Positions 32,769-41,475 of a stretch of DNA of 57,971 nucleotides are shown in pieces. The DNA is from Betaproteobacteria bacterium (GTDB lineage: Bacteria; Pseudomonadota; Gammaproteobacteria; Burkholderiales; Burkholderiaceae_C), in contig JANYKR010000086.1 of NCBI GenBank assembly GCA_025358155.1, positions 1 through 57,971 of the forward strand, written 5' to 3'. The notes beneath the pieces are model-generated. The model did no database searches. It saw only the letters and a list, made by a program, of their open reading frames with translations, and was not told the origin of the DNA. The translations under genes and the position numbers were made by a program. How positions within the stretch are numbered: position 1 is the stretch's first letter; each line of letters begins with the position of its first letter.

Positions 32769-34412
32769 TTGAACACGCCCACCGTCACCGCGCTGCCGGC
32801 CGCAACCGGCCCCTCCGGCCAGCAACGCCCCCAGCGTCAGTTCGCCAGCCGCTACGCGCTGGCCGTGGTGGCTGTGCTCGGCTTTGCCTCCGGCCTGCCG
32901 CTGGCGCTCACCGGCCAGGCCTTGCAGGCCTGGCTCAGCGGTGAGGGGGTGGATATCGCCACGCTCGGTTTTTTGAGCCTGGTGGGTCTGCCCTACACCT
33001 TCAAGTTTCTGTGGGCGCCGCTGATGGACCGCTTCGAGTGCTGGCCCGCACTGGGCCGGCGCCGAGGCTGGCTGGTGCTCACCCAACTCGGTCTGGCAGC
33101 CGCGCTGTGGGCGCTGGCGGCCACGCCGCCGCGCGGCGCGCTGCAGGCCTTTGCCTTGCTGGCGGTGCTGGTGGCCTTTGTCTCGGCCTCGCAGGATGTG
33201 GTGATCGACGCCTACCGCACTGATCTGCTGCAGCCCGCCCAGCGCGGGCTGGGCGCCTCGCTCAACGTGCTGGGCTACCGGCTGGCGATGATCCTGTCGG
33301 GCGGGGTGGCCTTGATCTGGACCGACACGGTGCAGGGCAGCGGCTGGACCTGGCCGCAGGTCTACCGGCTGATGGCCGCGATCATGGCTGGTGCGGCGGT
33401 GTTCTCGGCGCTCGCCTTGCCCCGCCTGCCCCGGCTGGTGGCGCCCGAGGGCAGCGTGCCGCAACAGTTGCCGCCCGCCCGCAACGACTTGCTGGGTTTT
33501 GTCGCGGTGGTGGCGGCGGTGGCGGTGGGCTATCTCGCCACGCTCTACGCCTTCACGCCGCTGGCCAGCGCGCTGCTGGGGCCGTGGCTGGCGGGTGGTC
33601 GGCTGAGCCCGGCATTGCAAGGCCGTTGGGTGGACCTGCTGGCGTTGCTGATCGGCTTGGCCTTTACGCTGCCGCTGGCTGCCTGGGCTGCGCGGCGGGC
33701 GCGGTTCGAGACCTTGCTGGGCGGCTTGGGCAGCTACTTTTCGCAGCCGGGTGCGGCTTTGTTCTTGCTGTTCATCGTCTTCTACAAGCTGGGCGATGCG
33801 TTTGCCGGCGCGCTGATGACGCCGTTTTTGCTGCAGGCGATGGCCTTTGCCTCGGCCGAGGTGGGCGTGGTCAACAAGATCATCGGGCTGTGGCTGACCC
33901 TGGGCGGCGCGCTGCTGGGCGGCCTGCTGATGCTGCGGTTGGGGCTGTGGCGGGCATTGATGCTGTTTGGCATCTTGCAAGCCGCCAGCAACCTGGGTTT
34001 CTGGTGGCTGGCGGTGCATGGCAAGGGCAGCTTGCCCGGCCTGCTGATCCCGGCCTTTGACTGGGGCTTTGTCTCGCTCACCCATGCCACGCCGGTGGAC
34101 GGTGGCTTGCTGATGGTGATCGCCTTCGAGAACCTGTCGGGCGGCATGGGCACGGCGGCGTTTCTGGCGTTCTTGATGAGCCTGACGCAGCAACGCTTCA
34201 CGGCCACCCAGTTTGCAATGCTCAGCGCGTTCGCCTCGGTCGGCCGGGTCTGGGTCGGGCCGCTCGCCGGGGTGCTGGCCGCGTCGATCGGCTGGCCTGA
34301 TTTTTTTATCGTGTCCACCGTGTTGGCACTGCCGGCGTTGGGCATGCTGTGGTTCATGCGCGGCAGTGTGCGCCGGCTCGATGTGACGCCGGGTGCGCCG
34401 CTCGATGATTGA
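32769..34412 (+). CDS. ampG: AmpG-type muropeptide permease (MFS)
   Basis: 547 residues and about 14 membrane segments. Family marks are GFASGLPLALTGQALQAWLS, the region TFKFLWAPLMDRFECWP, LVAFVSASQDVVIDAYRTDL and ENLSGGMGTAAFLAFLMSLT. AmpG carries anhydro-muropeptides from the periplasm into the cytoplasm for cell-wall recycling. The start chosen is TTG 32769, which gives MNTPTVTALPAATGPSGQ before the first membrane segment; GTG 32730 is inside the acyltransferase gene and less likely. No clear ribosome binding site precedes either. Downstream the M48 protease gene follows after 116 bases. Confidence 0.92.
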   Translation: MNTPTVTALPAATGPSGQQRPQRQFASRYALAVVAVLGFASGLPLALTGQALQAWLSGEGVDIATLGFLSLVGLPYTFKFLWAPLMDRFECWPALGRRRGWLVLTQLGLAAALWALAATPPRGALQAFALLAVLVAFVSASQDVVIDAYRTDLLQPAQRGLGASLNVLGYRLAMILSGGVALIWTDTVQGSGWTWPQVYRLMAAIMAGAAVFSALALPRLPRLVAPEGSVPQQLPPARNDLLGFVAVVAAVAVGYLATLYAFTPLASALLGPWLAGGRLSPALQGRWVDLLALLIGLAFTLPLAAWAARRARFETLLGGLGSYFSQPGAALFLLFIVFYKLGDAFAGALMTPFLLQAMAFASAEVGVVNKIIGLWLTLGGALLGGLLMLRLGLWRALMLFGILQAASNLGFWWLAVHGKGSLPGLLIPAFDWGFVSLTHATPVDGGLLMVIAFENLSGGMGTAAFLAFLMSLTQQRFTATQFAMLSAFASVGRVWVGPLAGVLAASIGWPDFFIVSTVLALPALGMLWFMRGSVRRLDVTPGAPLDD

Positions 34413-34468
34413 GGCCGCGCCTGCTGCACCGGCCGCCGGTTGAGCCGCGCGCCTGCCTCCACGACACG

Positions 34469-34516
34469 CATCCACCCACCTACTCACCCACCCACCCATC
34501 CATCCACACACTCACC
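34469..34516. repeat. Low-complexity CCAC/CCAT tetranucleotide tract
   Basis: This 48-base stretch is made almost entirely of CACC, CATC and CTAC steps in the 5' leader of the M48 protease gene, 13-60 bases before its ATG. On the transcript it is purine-poor and unstructured. Copy-number changes here would alter spacing upstream of the start codon. Confidence 0.6.
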
Positions 34517-34528
34517 GCCGCCCGCCAG

Positions 34529-35461
34529 ATGCCACCCTCAGCCTGCTCCGAGTTCAACACCGACGCCCGTGTAGCCGCGCCCAGTCTGGCACGGGCGCCG
34601 GCCTGCGGCTGCGCACTGCATGCCCGGCGCCGGCTGGGTGGCGCCTTGATCGGTGGCGGCGCACTCGCCGCGCTGGGCTGGGCGCTGCCGTCGCAGGCCC
34701 AGGAGGCCGAATGCCAGCGCTCGACCTTTGCCCAGATGGTCTCGGCCGAGCAAGTCGAGCAGGCCGCCGGCCAGCAGTACCAGCAGATGCTGCAGCAGGC
34801 CAGCGGACAGCGGGCCTTGGCGCCCGCCAGCAACGCCCAGCTGCAGCGCCTGCGCTACATCGCCCGCCGCATCATCCCGTTCACCACCGGCTGCAACCCA
34901 CGTTCGGCGCAGTGGCGCTGGGACGTCAACCTGATCGGCGACAAGCAGCTCAACGCGTTTTGTATGCCGGGCGGCAAGATCTGTTTTTACTACGGCATCC
35001 TGACCCAGCTGCAGCTCGACGACGACGAGGTGGCGATCATCATGGGCCATGAAATCGCCCATGCCCTGCTCGAGCACGCCCGTTCGCGCATGGGCAAGAC
35101 CATGGCCACCCAAGGAGTGATCGAGCTGGGCTCGGCGCTGCTGGGGCTGGGCGGCGCCGGCCGCTCGCTGGCCGGCATGGGCGGCCAGCTGCTGACGCTG
35201 CGTTTCTCGCGGGATGACGAGTCGCAGGCTGACGCTCTGGGCCTGGTGCTGGCGGCCAAGGCCGGGTACCGGCCAGAAGCCGGGGTTACGTTGTGGCAAA
35301 AGATGCTGTCGGCCAACAAGGGCGCGCCGCCTCAGTGGCTCAGCACCCACCCCTCGGGCGACAGCCGCATCCGCGACATCCAGGCGCGCCTGCCTCGGGT
35401 GGACCCGATGTATGCCGAGTCGGCCAAGCCCGAGCGCCGGTTTGCGGCGCCCGAGGCCTGA
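34529..35461 (+). CDS. M48-family metalloprotease, exported
   Basis: 310 residues with a twin-Arg-like/hydrophobic leader (ARRRLGGALIGGGALAALGW to SQAQEAECQ). The M48 zinc site is IIMGHEIAHALLEHARSRMG, and the third ligand Glu is in RDDESQADALGLVLAAKAGY. The pattern NAFCMPGGKICFYYGILTQL and the C-terminal LSTHPSGDSRIRDIQARLP are those of LoiP/YggG-type periplasmic proteases that act in outer-membrane quality control. The Cys in QEAECQ might be a lipobox remnant, but the context (EAEC) is not a good lipobox. ATG 34529 is used; an open frame further upstream runs through the tetranucleotide repeat and overlaps ampG. Confidence 0.9.
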   Translation: MPPSACSEFNTDARVAAPSLARAPACGCALHARRRLGGALIGGGALAALGWALPSQAQEAECQRSTFAQMVSAEQVEQAAGQQYQQMLQQASGQRALAPASNAQLQRLRYIARRIIPFTTGCNPRSAQWRWDVNLIGDKQLNAFCMPGGKICFYYGILTQLQLDDDEVAIIMGHEIAHALLEHARSRMGKTMATQGVIELGSALLGLGGAGRSLAGMGGQLLTLRFSRDDESQADALGLVLAAKAGYRPEAGVTLWQKMLSANKGAPPQWLSTHPSGDSRIRDIQARLPRVDPMYAESAKPERRFAAPEA

Positions 35462-35503
35462 GCGCGGGCGCAGTACCGTTGACCGGCTGCGCCCAGCCGC
35501 CCG

Positions 35504-36205
35504 TCACCAGCGCTGTGGCAGCGGCTTGCTCAGCACCAGCCGGGCGTCCTGCACGCTGACGTAGCCGCCACGCTCCAGGTCCTTCATCAGCCGGCTCACC
35601 ATCTCGCGCGAGCAGCCCAGGCGGTTGGCCATCTCCTGGTGGGTCAGGCGCTCGGCCACGCGCAGCGTGCCGTCGGCCTGCAAGACCGCCAGCGCGCCCA
35701 GCAGCAGCTTGAGCCGGCCATAGACATCGTTGAGCGCCAGCTGGCGGGCGTTGAGGGTGGCGACGCGGGCGCGGCGAATCACCTTGGCCAGCAGCTCGAA
35801 GGCAAACTCGGGCCGCTCGGCGATGAAGCGCTCCAGTGTGCGCCGGCTCACCACCGCACATTGGCAGGCCTCCAGCGTGATCACGCTGGCCGAGCGAGGG
35901 CCGCCGTCCAGACTCATCTCGCCGAGGTACTCACCCGCGCCGTAAACGCCGTAGGTGATCTCGCGGTCGTTTTCGCCCACGCTGAAAGCACGCAGCCGGC
36001 CGCTGAGGATGATGAAGATGGTTTCACCCTGGTCGCCCTCCTGGATCAGCAGCGTGCCCTTGCGGTAGCGCCGGATCTCGCCCCGCTCGGCCAACGCAAA
36101 CAGGCCTGCCGACATCAGACCGGGGGGCAGGGCGGCCAGGGCGGGAGCTGGGGCGGGGGCGGGGGCTTGGGCGGGCGGGCGGGCGGTTTCTGCAGACAGG
36201 GCCAT
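35504..36205 (-). CDS. Crp/Fnr-family transcription regulator
   Basis: 233 residues: a Pro-Ala repeat N-terminus (APAPAPAPA), a cyclic-nucleotide-binding beta roll (LIQEGDQGETIFIILSGRLR, then EYLGEMSLDGGPRSASVIT), a dimer helix (VIRRARVATLNARQLALNDV) and a C-terminal winged helix (RLTHQEMANRLGCSREMVSR). The sensor domain has the GEMSLDGG-R-SA pattern seen in cAMP-binding members and lacks the Fnr cysteines. The target genes are unknown. The terminal tract that encodes the Pro-Ala repeat is extremely G-rich on the template strand. Convergent with the M48 gene, 42 bases apart. Confidence 0.9.
   Translation of the reverse strand: MALSAETARPPAQAPAPAPAPALAALPPGLMSAGLFALAERGEIRRYRKGTLLIQEGDQGETIFIILSGRLRAFSVGENDREITYGVYGAGEYLGEMSLDGGPRSASVITLEACQCAVVSRRTLERFIAERPEFAFELLAKVIRRARVATLNARQLALNDVYGRLKLLLGALAVLQADGTLRVAERLTHQEMANRLGCSREMVSRLMKDLERGGYVSVQDARLVLSKPLPQRW
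36122..36187. repeat. G-run tract at the start of the Crp/Fnr gene (possible G-quadruplex)
   Basis: The plus strand contains at least eight runs of three or more G separated by one to five bases (for example GGGGCGGGGGCGGGGG, then GGGCGGGCGGGCGGG). This fits the general quadruplex-forming pattern. It encodes the Pro-Ala-rich N-terminus of the regulator on the other strand, within about 80 bases of the start codon. Confidence 0.6.
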
Positions 36206-36326
36206 CGGCGGGGCAGCAACGGCCGGTAGGCGACCGCAGAGCGAGCCGAATGCTAACCGCGTGCTTGCGCCGTCCCTGCCGCCGGGGCGACAGGCGCGGC
36301 CGGCAGGCGCCCGAGACGGGCTGAAA

Positions 36327-37124
36327 TCAGGAGTTCAGCAGGCGATCCACAGCCCTGCCGGCCGTCGCAGCGGGCGGCGCCATCGGCCCGGATTGCAATG
36401 CACCGACCAGCGGCGGCAGCAACGCCACCAGCCGGACCAGTGCCCGGATGCTGCCCGCTCCGGTCTTGAGCCGGATGCTGCCGATCTGGGTGCGGATGGT
36501 GGCCAGGCCCACGCCCTGGCGTCCGGCAATCTGCAGCGGTGTGAAGTCGGCACACAGGCCTTTCATCACGGCGGTTTCTGCCGGCGTGAGGTTGTGGCTG
36601 CGGGCAAACCAGTCGAACGTGAGCTCCTCGCAAACCTGGCGCTTGCCGAGCAGCACGGTCGCGCCGGGCAGCTCATCGGTGCCCAGCGCGGCCAGCGGCA
36701 CCACCGCCACGCTGATGCGCTGGCGGCCTTCACCCAGTTGCAGCAAGCGCCGCAGGCCGCGCCGGGCCGCGCCCAGCAGCGCCTCGCGCAGCGCCAGATC
36801 GTCTTGCGCCAGACGGGCCTGCAATTGCCCGCCCTCGATCAGCAAGGGGTGGTGCTCGTCCAGATCACGCCGAGCCGCCTTGTTGACATGGCTGACCTGC
36901 GTCACCTGGGTCAACAGCAACATGCCGTAGTCCAGCGTGTCGAGCATCTGCGCCATGCGGCGGGCCTGCAACGAGGCTGCACGCCGGCGCTCCGGCCCGC
37001 CGTAGCCGCGCGGCCGGGCGGCACCCAGCCCGGCGGGTGCCAACACCGCACTCACACCGCTCAAGCCGGGTCCGGACAGCAGCTCGGCAGCCGGGGCGTA
37101 CGGGTTGGGTAGCAGGTCCAGCAT
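36327..37124 (-). CDS. LuxR-type (HTH) transcription regulator
   Basis: 265 residues. The C-terminal helix-turn-helix is recognisable at LTPAETAVMKGLCADFTPLQ and IAGRQGVGLATIRTQIGSIR. The N-terminal two-thirds has a PAS-like segment (ARRMAQMLDTLDYGMLLLTQ and VTQVSHVNKAARRDLDEHHP) as in other orphan PAS-LuxR proteins. It lacks a receiver domain and the autoinducer-binding residues of LuxR. The start at ATG 37124 is supported by GGAGA 6 bases upstream. The target is unknown; the nearest divergent neighbour is not close, since the next gene (MazG-like) reads in the same direction upstream. Confidence 0.85.
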   Translation of the reverse strand: MLDLLPNPYAPAAELLSGPGLSGVSAVLAPAGLGAARPRGYGGPERRRAASLQARRMAQMLDTLDYGMLLLTQVTQVSHVNKAARRDLDEHHPLLIEGGQLQARLAQDDLALREALLGAARRGLRRLLQLGEGRQRISVAVVPLAALGTDELPGATVLLGKRQVCEELTFDWFARSHNLTPAETAVMKGLCADFTPLQIAGRQGVGLATIRTQIGSIRLKTGAGSIRALVRLVALLPPLVGALQSGPMAPPAATAGRAVDRLLNS

Positions 37125-37243
37125 GGGGCTTCTCCAGTGACAGTGGCAGTGCGGCGGGTGCCGCCGGTGCGGTGTGCCACCGAGCATAGGCAGGCTGTCT
37201 GGCGCTTTTCGTGAACTCTGCCACGCACGGTTTTGCGACAAAT

Positions 37244-37624
37244 TCACCTGTTGGGGAGCGCCCCCAGCTTGCCCGGCGCGAGCGGTGGCGCATCCGAAGC
37301 GGCGGCGACGCCTGCGGGCGGGTACTTGCGGCCATTGAGCACCAGCTTGTCGGCCACCGCCTGCGACAGGTCGATCTGGCAGTGGTCGGCGATCTGCACC
37401 AGGTAGATCAGCACGTCGGCGATTTCCTGCCCGATGTGCTGCCGGATCAGTGCGTCCTGGTGGGCCGCCTGGCTTTGCTCGGCCGTCATCCACTGGAAGA
37501 TCTCGGCCAGCTCGGCCGTCTCGACCATCAGCGCCATGGCCAGGTTCTTGGGCGTCTGGAAGGGATGCCAGTTGCGGTCGGCGGCAAACTGGCGCAACTC
37601 GGCTTGCAGGCGCGTGAGGTTCAT
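37244..37624 (-). CDS. MazG-like nucleotide pyrophosphohydrolase
   Basis: A 126-residue all-alpha protein with the MazG/dCTPase pattern: FQTPKNLAMALMVETAELAE followed by IFQWM, then EIADVLIYLVQIADHCQIDL and ADKLVLNGRKYPP. The EXXE...EXXD metal-binding residues (ETAELAE and EIADV) are present. Close relatives hydrolyse dCTP or modified dNTPs, protecting DNA from wrong precursors. It is a lone leftward gene 43 bases downstream of the sigma-54 activator and may be read from the same transcript. Confidence 0.9.
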   Translation of the reverse strand: MNLTRLQAELRQFAADRNWHPFQTPKNLAMALMVETAELAEIFQWMTAEQSQAAHQDALIRQHIGQEIADVLIYLVQIADHCQIDLSQAVADKLVLNGRKYPPAGVAAASDAPPLAPGKLGALPNR

Positions 37625-37667
37625 CCGAACAGGCTACCGCAATCGGGCTGGCGCGATACGGCGCGGC

Positions 37668-39602
37668 TCAAACGCTGGCTTCGCGCAAGTGGCGGTAGAC
37701 CGTGGTGCGCGATATCCCCAGGTTGCGCGAGGTCTGGCTGACGCTTTGCCCGGTGCGCTCGAACTCACGCTTCACCAGCTCGGCGGCACCCTGCTGCAGC
37801 AGCGATGGCGCCAGCTTGACGGGGGCTGGCAGCAGACGGTCCAGCAGGCCCGGCGTGATCCGGCGATCACCGCCCAGCAGCAGCGCACGGATCAGCACCG
37901 AGCGCAGCTCGCGGAAGTTGCCGGGCCAGGCATGGCCGGCCAGGCGTGCAACGGCCTCGTCACTCAGGGTGGCGCCGCCGTCCACGCTGGCCAGCATGGC
38001 CCGTGCCGCCTGGGCAAAGTCGCGCCGTAGCCGCAGCGGTGGCAGCACCACCCGCACGGTATTGAGCCGGTACAGCAAATCGGCCCGAAAGCGCCGTGCC
38101 GCAACCTCGTCGTCCAGCTCGGCGTTGGTGGCTGCCAGCAGCTGCACGTCAACCCGCCGCGACACGGTGCCGCCCACTGGTCGCACCTGACCGTCGTCCA
38201 GAAACCGCAGCAGGCCGGCCTGCAGCTGCGGCGGCAGCTCGCCCACCTCGTCGAGCAGCAGGGTTCCGCCGTCGGCGCTGGCGATCAGGCCGATGCTGCC
38301 CTCTCGGCGTGCGCCGGTGAAAGCGCCGCCGACGTAACCAAACAGTTCGGCCTCGAACAAGTCGGCCGGCAAGGCGCCGCAGTTGACGGCGACAAACGCA
38401 CCGCTGCGGCCGCTGGCGCGGTGGGCGTGGCGCGCCAGCACCTCTTTGCCACTGCCGGTTTCACCCTGGATCAAGATGGGCGCAGCCAGGCGAACCGCGG
38501 CCTCGACCAGGACGATGGCCTCAGCCACCAACGGATCGTCGGCCACCAGCCCGGGCGCGGCAGCGCTGCCGCGCAGGGAGGCGGGCGCGGCCGAAGCCGG
38601 AGGCAGCGGCGGCTGCAGCTGGGGCTGCGCGGCCGGTCGTGTGGCCGGGGCCAGCGTGCGGCCGCCAGCGCGGCGCTCGATCGGCCGGCTCAGGCAGCGG
38701 GCCACCAGCGCACTGCCCATCTGGTCACGCAGCCGGCACTCGCTGCCCCGGTGCAAGCGCGCCAGCAGGTGCTCGAAAGGCTCGCCAAACAGCGTCTCGA
38801 ACGGCGTGCCCGGCGTGGCGGCCAGGCCCTGCAGCAACTGGCCGCCGCGCCCGTTGAGTGCCTGCAGTCGGCCGGCCTCGTCGAAGGCCAGCAGGCCGGC
38901 GCTCAGGGTACCCAGAAATTCAGGCCGTGGGTGGACCGCCAACACCAGCCCGGTGCGCATCTGGTGGGTGAACAGGCCGTTTTCGATGTGGGTGGCAGCC
39001 ATCTGCACCAGGGCCTGGGTGTGGCGCTGACGCGATTCGAAATACGACGACGCGTCGAGCACGCCGACGATCTCGCCCGCTGCGTCGCGCACCGGCGCAG
39101 CCGTGCAAGAAATGTCGCCCAGCTGCAGCAGGTAGTGTTCGAGCCCGGTCACCGCCACCGCCCGCCCGGCGGCCAGCGCCGTGCCCAGGCCGTTGGTGCC
39201 CGACAGCGACTCACCCCAGTGGCTGCCGGCAACGATGGCCGAGTTTTGAGCACTCATCGCAAAGCGGTTGTCGGCGAAGAGGTCGAGGATCACGCCCTCC
39301 TGGTCGGCAAAGGCGAGCAGAAAGTTCGAGCCCGCGATCTGCCGCGACAGGGTTTCCAGCTCGGCCTGGGCCAGTCGGCGCGCCACCTCGGCACGCTCGC
39401 GCCGACGCGCCAGGTCGGCCGCTTCGACCACCGTGATGGCGATCCGCGCGGCGCTGTCCAGGCCGGTCTGCATGCAGCGCACCCAGCTGTCGAGGACATC
39501 GACCGATGGCAAGCCATCGACGGGCAACGCATTGCCACGTGCACGCACAGCGTTGGCATGCGCCCGCTCTCGCTCACGGTCACGATCTTGGCTGGCGATC
39601 AT
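37668..39602 (-). CDS. Sigma-54-dependent activator, AcoR type
   Basis: 644 residues. A GAF-like sensor (about 70-230, with SGTNGLGTALAAGRAVAVTG), a PAS-like segment (about 235-310), then the AAA+ activator domain: Walker A GETGSGKEVLARHAH, sigma-54 contact loop GAFTGARREG, Walker B ADGGTLLLDEVGELPPQLQ, and RFRADLLYRLNTVRVVLPPL. A Fis-type HTH closes the protein (QSVSQTSRNLGISRTTVYRH). All parts needed to activate RNA polymerase with sigma-54 are present. It is divergent from the sorbosone-dehydrogenase-like gene, whose upstream region contains a good sigma-54 promoter, so that gene is the likely target. AGGAG precedes ATG 39602 by 7 bases. AcoR relatives respond to small carbonyl or alcohol compounds. 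Confidence 0.93.
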   Translation of the reverse strand: MIASQDRDRERERAHANAVRARGNALPVDGLPSVDVLDSWVRCMQTGLDSAARIAITVVEAADLARRRERAEVARRLAQAELETLSRQIAGSNFLLAFADQEGVILDLFADNRFAMSAQNSAIVAGSHWGESLSGTNGLGTALAAGRAVAVTGLEHYLLQLGDISCTAAPVRDAAGEIVGVLDASSYFESRQRHTQALVQMAATHIENGLFTHQMRTGLVLAVHPRPEFLGTLSAGLLAFDEAGRLQALNGRGGQLLQGLAATPGTPFETLFGEPFEHLLARLHRGSECRLRDQMGSALVARCLSRPIERRAGGRTLAPATRPAAQPQLQPPLPPASAAPASLRGSAAAPGLVADDPLVAEAIVLVEAAVRLAAPILIQGETGSGKEVLARHAHRASGRSGAFVAVNCGALPADLFEAELFGYVGGAFTGARREGSIGLIASADGGTLLLDEVGELPPQLQAGLLRFLDDGQVRPVGGTVSRRVDVQLLAATNAELDDEVAARRFRADLLYRLNTVRVVLPPLRLRRDFAQAARAMLASVDGGATLSDEAVARLAGHAWPGNFRELRSVLIRALLLGGDRRITPGLLDRLLPAPVKLAPSLLQQGAAELVKREFERTGQSVSQTSRNLGISRTTVYRHLREASV

Positions 39603-39706
39603 CGGGTCTCCTCGTGCCGTTCGTCGCCGGCTGACGGGATGAACGCTAGCAGGCCGCACCGGCCAGCACAACTGACCATTTTCTGAACATCCTAGACAAA
39701 GCAAGA

Positions 39707-39718
39707 TGCAGATCTGCA
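39707..39718. promoter_or_regulatory. Palindrome, candidate upstream activator site
   Basis: TGCAGATCTGCA is a perfect 12-base palindrome 58 bases upstream of the -24 element of the sigma-54 promoter and 105 bases from the activator's start codon. Activators of this class bind dyads upstream of the promoter, so it is a plausible site; a second copy was not found. Confidence 0.4.
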
Positions 39719-39775
39719 CAGCGCGCGGGCGGTAGTGCTGGGGCTGTGGCTTGATCGCTCAGGGTGTTCCCGAAC

Positions 39776-39791
39776 TGGTATGGGGATTGCA
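39776..39791 (+). promoter_or_regulatory. Sigma-54 (RpoN) promoter
   Basis: TGGTATGGGGATTGCA matches the consensus TGGCACG-N4-TTGC(A/T) with exact spacing: the invariant -24 GG is at 39777-39778 and the -12 GC at 39789-39790. Transcription would start near 39801, leaving a leader of about 58 bases before ATG 39859. A divergent AcoR-type activator gene supports it. Confidence 0.8.
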
Positions 39792-39858
39792 TAATGCAAT
39801 GCGGCGCCTGCTGCGGCGTTGCGTCACAACATCAATATCCCTTCTGGAGCGAGACCGT

Positions 39859-41136
39859 ATGAAAATTTCCCCCTTGTTTGCCCTGAGTGCACTGACCGCT
39901 GGACTTGCCCTGCTGGTGGCCGGCAATGCCCAGGCGCAGGCTCCGAATATCGAGAACCTCAAGCAGATGAAGGTCTCGGGCGTCGACCCCAGCATGCCGG
40001 CCGTGCCGCAAGACGGCAAGAACGCAAACCAGCTGCGTGAGAACCTCAAGCGCATCAAGCTGCCGCCGGGCTTCAAGATCGACCTCTACGCCGTGGTGCC
40101 CGACGCGCGCCACATGGCGGTGGCACCCAGCACCAACATGCTGTTCGTGGGCACCCGCAAGAACACCGTCTGGGCGGTGACCAATCGCAACAGCGGCGAC
40201 ACCGCCACCGAGGTCAAGCCGTTTGCACCCTCGGCCAAGTTCCATGTGCCCAACGGCGTGTGCTGGACCAAGGACGGCTTCTTGATCGTGGTCGAGCACA
40301 ACCGGGTGCTCAACTTCCCGGCGGCCGAGTTCTTCTACGAAGGCGGCGACGTCGCGGTGATCGAGACCGTGCCCCAGGGCAAGTTGATCCCGGTTGAAGA
40401 AGAGTCGTACAACCACCATGCGCGCACCTGCCGCGTCGGCCCCGACGGCATGCTCTACATCACGCTGGGCCAGCCTTACAACGTGCCGCCGCGCAACAAG
40501 CTCGACCTGTTCAACAAGGTCGGCATCGGTGGCATCGTGCGTCTGGACCCGTTCAGCGGCGCCAAGCGTGAGGTCTACGCCACCGGCATTCGCAATTCGG
40601 TCGGGCTGGAATTCAACCCCAGGGACAAGACCTTGTGGTTCACCGACAACCAGGCCGACGGCATGGGCGACCTGATCCCCGAGGGCGAGATCAACCGCGC
40701 CACCAAGGCCGGCCAGTTCTTTGGCTACCCCTGGAAGCAAGGCACGACCCGCATCACCGACGAGGGCTATGACAAGGACCCGTTGCCGGCCAACATCACC
40801 GATGCACAGGTACTCACCGATGCGCACGCGGCAGACCTGGGCCTGGCTTTCTACACCGGCAAGGCGTTCCCGGCCAAGTACCAGGGTGGTCTGTTCTCGG
40901 CCCAGCACGGCTCCTGGAACCGCACCAAGCCGATTGGCGCGCGCATCCTGTTCACCAGCCTGAAGGCCGATGGCACGGCCGACAAGACTGAAGTATTTGC
41001 CGAAGGCTGGCTCGATGACGCGACCGGCCTGTACCGCGGCCGACCGGTGGACGTGGCGATGATGAAGGACGGCTCGATGCTGATTTCGGACGACTTCGCC
41101 GGTGCGCTGTACCGCATCAGCTACAGCGCGCAGTAA
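39859..41136 (+). CDS. Sorbosone dehydrogenase-like PQQ-type periplasmic protein
   Basis: 425 residues with a signal peptide (MKISPLFALSALTAGLALLV to NAQAQ). The six-bladed soluble glucose dehydrogenase-like fold is recognised by LPPGFKIDLYAVVPDARHMA, FHVPNGVCWTKDGFLIVVEH, NHHARTCRVGPDGMLYITLG, FTDNQADGMGDLIPEGEINR and SAQHGSWNRTKPIGARIL. Members of the family oxidise aldehydes or sugars with PQQ; the next gene encodes a small cytochrome c that could take the electrons. The start is set by GGAG 11 bases upstream. The sigma-54 promoter and divergent activator indicate inducible expression. The actual substrate is unknown. Confidence 0.88.
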   Translation: MKISPLFALSALTAGLALLVAGNAQAQAPNIENLKQMKVSGVDPSMPAVPQDGKNANQLRENLKRIKLPPGFKIDLYAVVPDARHMAVAPSTNMLFVGTRKNTVWAVTNRNSGDTATEVKPFAPSAKFHVPNGVCWTKDGFLIVVEHNRVLNFPAAEFFYEGGDVAVIETVPQGKLIPVEEESYNHHARTCRVGPDGMLYITLGQPYNVPPRNKLDLFNKVGIGGIVRLDPFSGAKREVYATGIRNSVGLEFNPRDKTLWFTDNQADGMGDLIPEGEINRATKAGQFFGYPWKQGTTRITDEGYDKDPLPANITDAQVLTDAHAADLGLAFYTGKAFPAKYQGGLFSAQHGSWNRTKPIGARILFTSLKADGTADKTEVFAEGWLDDATGLYRGRPVDVAMMKDGSMLISDDFAGALYRISYSAQ

Positions 41137-41148
41137 GTGCGGGCGCTG

Positions 41149-41475
41149 ATGCGATACGCGTCCGTCGGCCTGGTCCTGGCTGTGCATGCCTTGTTCGGCA
41201 GTGCGGCCAGGGCCGATGACATCGACGCAGGCCAGGCCAAAGCCCGGTCCTGCGCGGTGTGCCACGGGCCGCTGGGTGTGTCGGCGGCGCCCGACGCACC
41301 CAACCTGGCCGGTTCGCCGGCGCTCTACCTGGCCAGCCAGTTGCGTGCCTACCGCAGTGGTGCGCGCAAGCATGAGGTGATGTCGCTGATGGCCAAGCCC
41401 CTGAGCGACGATGACATCGTGCAGTTGGCGGCCTGGTTTGCAGCCATCAAGGTCGAAGCCAAGGCACCGCGCTGA
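41149..41475 (+). CDS. Small periplasmic class I cytochrome c
   Basis: About 108 residues: a signal peptide (YASVGLVLAVHALFGSAARA), one haem motif CAVCH near the mature N-terminus, and the Met ligand in VMSLMAKPLSDDDIVQLAAW. It fits the cytochrome c4/c5-like or c-550-like monohaem type. It follows the sorbosone-dehydrogenase-like gene by 12 bases (less if GTG 41137 is the start) and is the natural electron acceptor of that enzyme. A similar pairing of a quinoprotein with a cytochrome c is common in alcohol oxidation. Confidence 0.9.
   Translation: MRYASVGLVLAVHALFGSAARADDIDAGQAKARSCAVCHGPLGVSAAPDAPNLAGSPALYLASQLRAYRSGARKHEVMSLMAKPLSDDDIVQLAAWFAAIKVEAKAPR

Noticed and set aside
32511-34511. 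666-codon leftward open frame
   Set aside because: Antisense to ampG; very rich in Gln and Arg with no recognisable domain.
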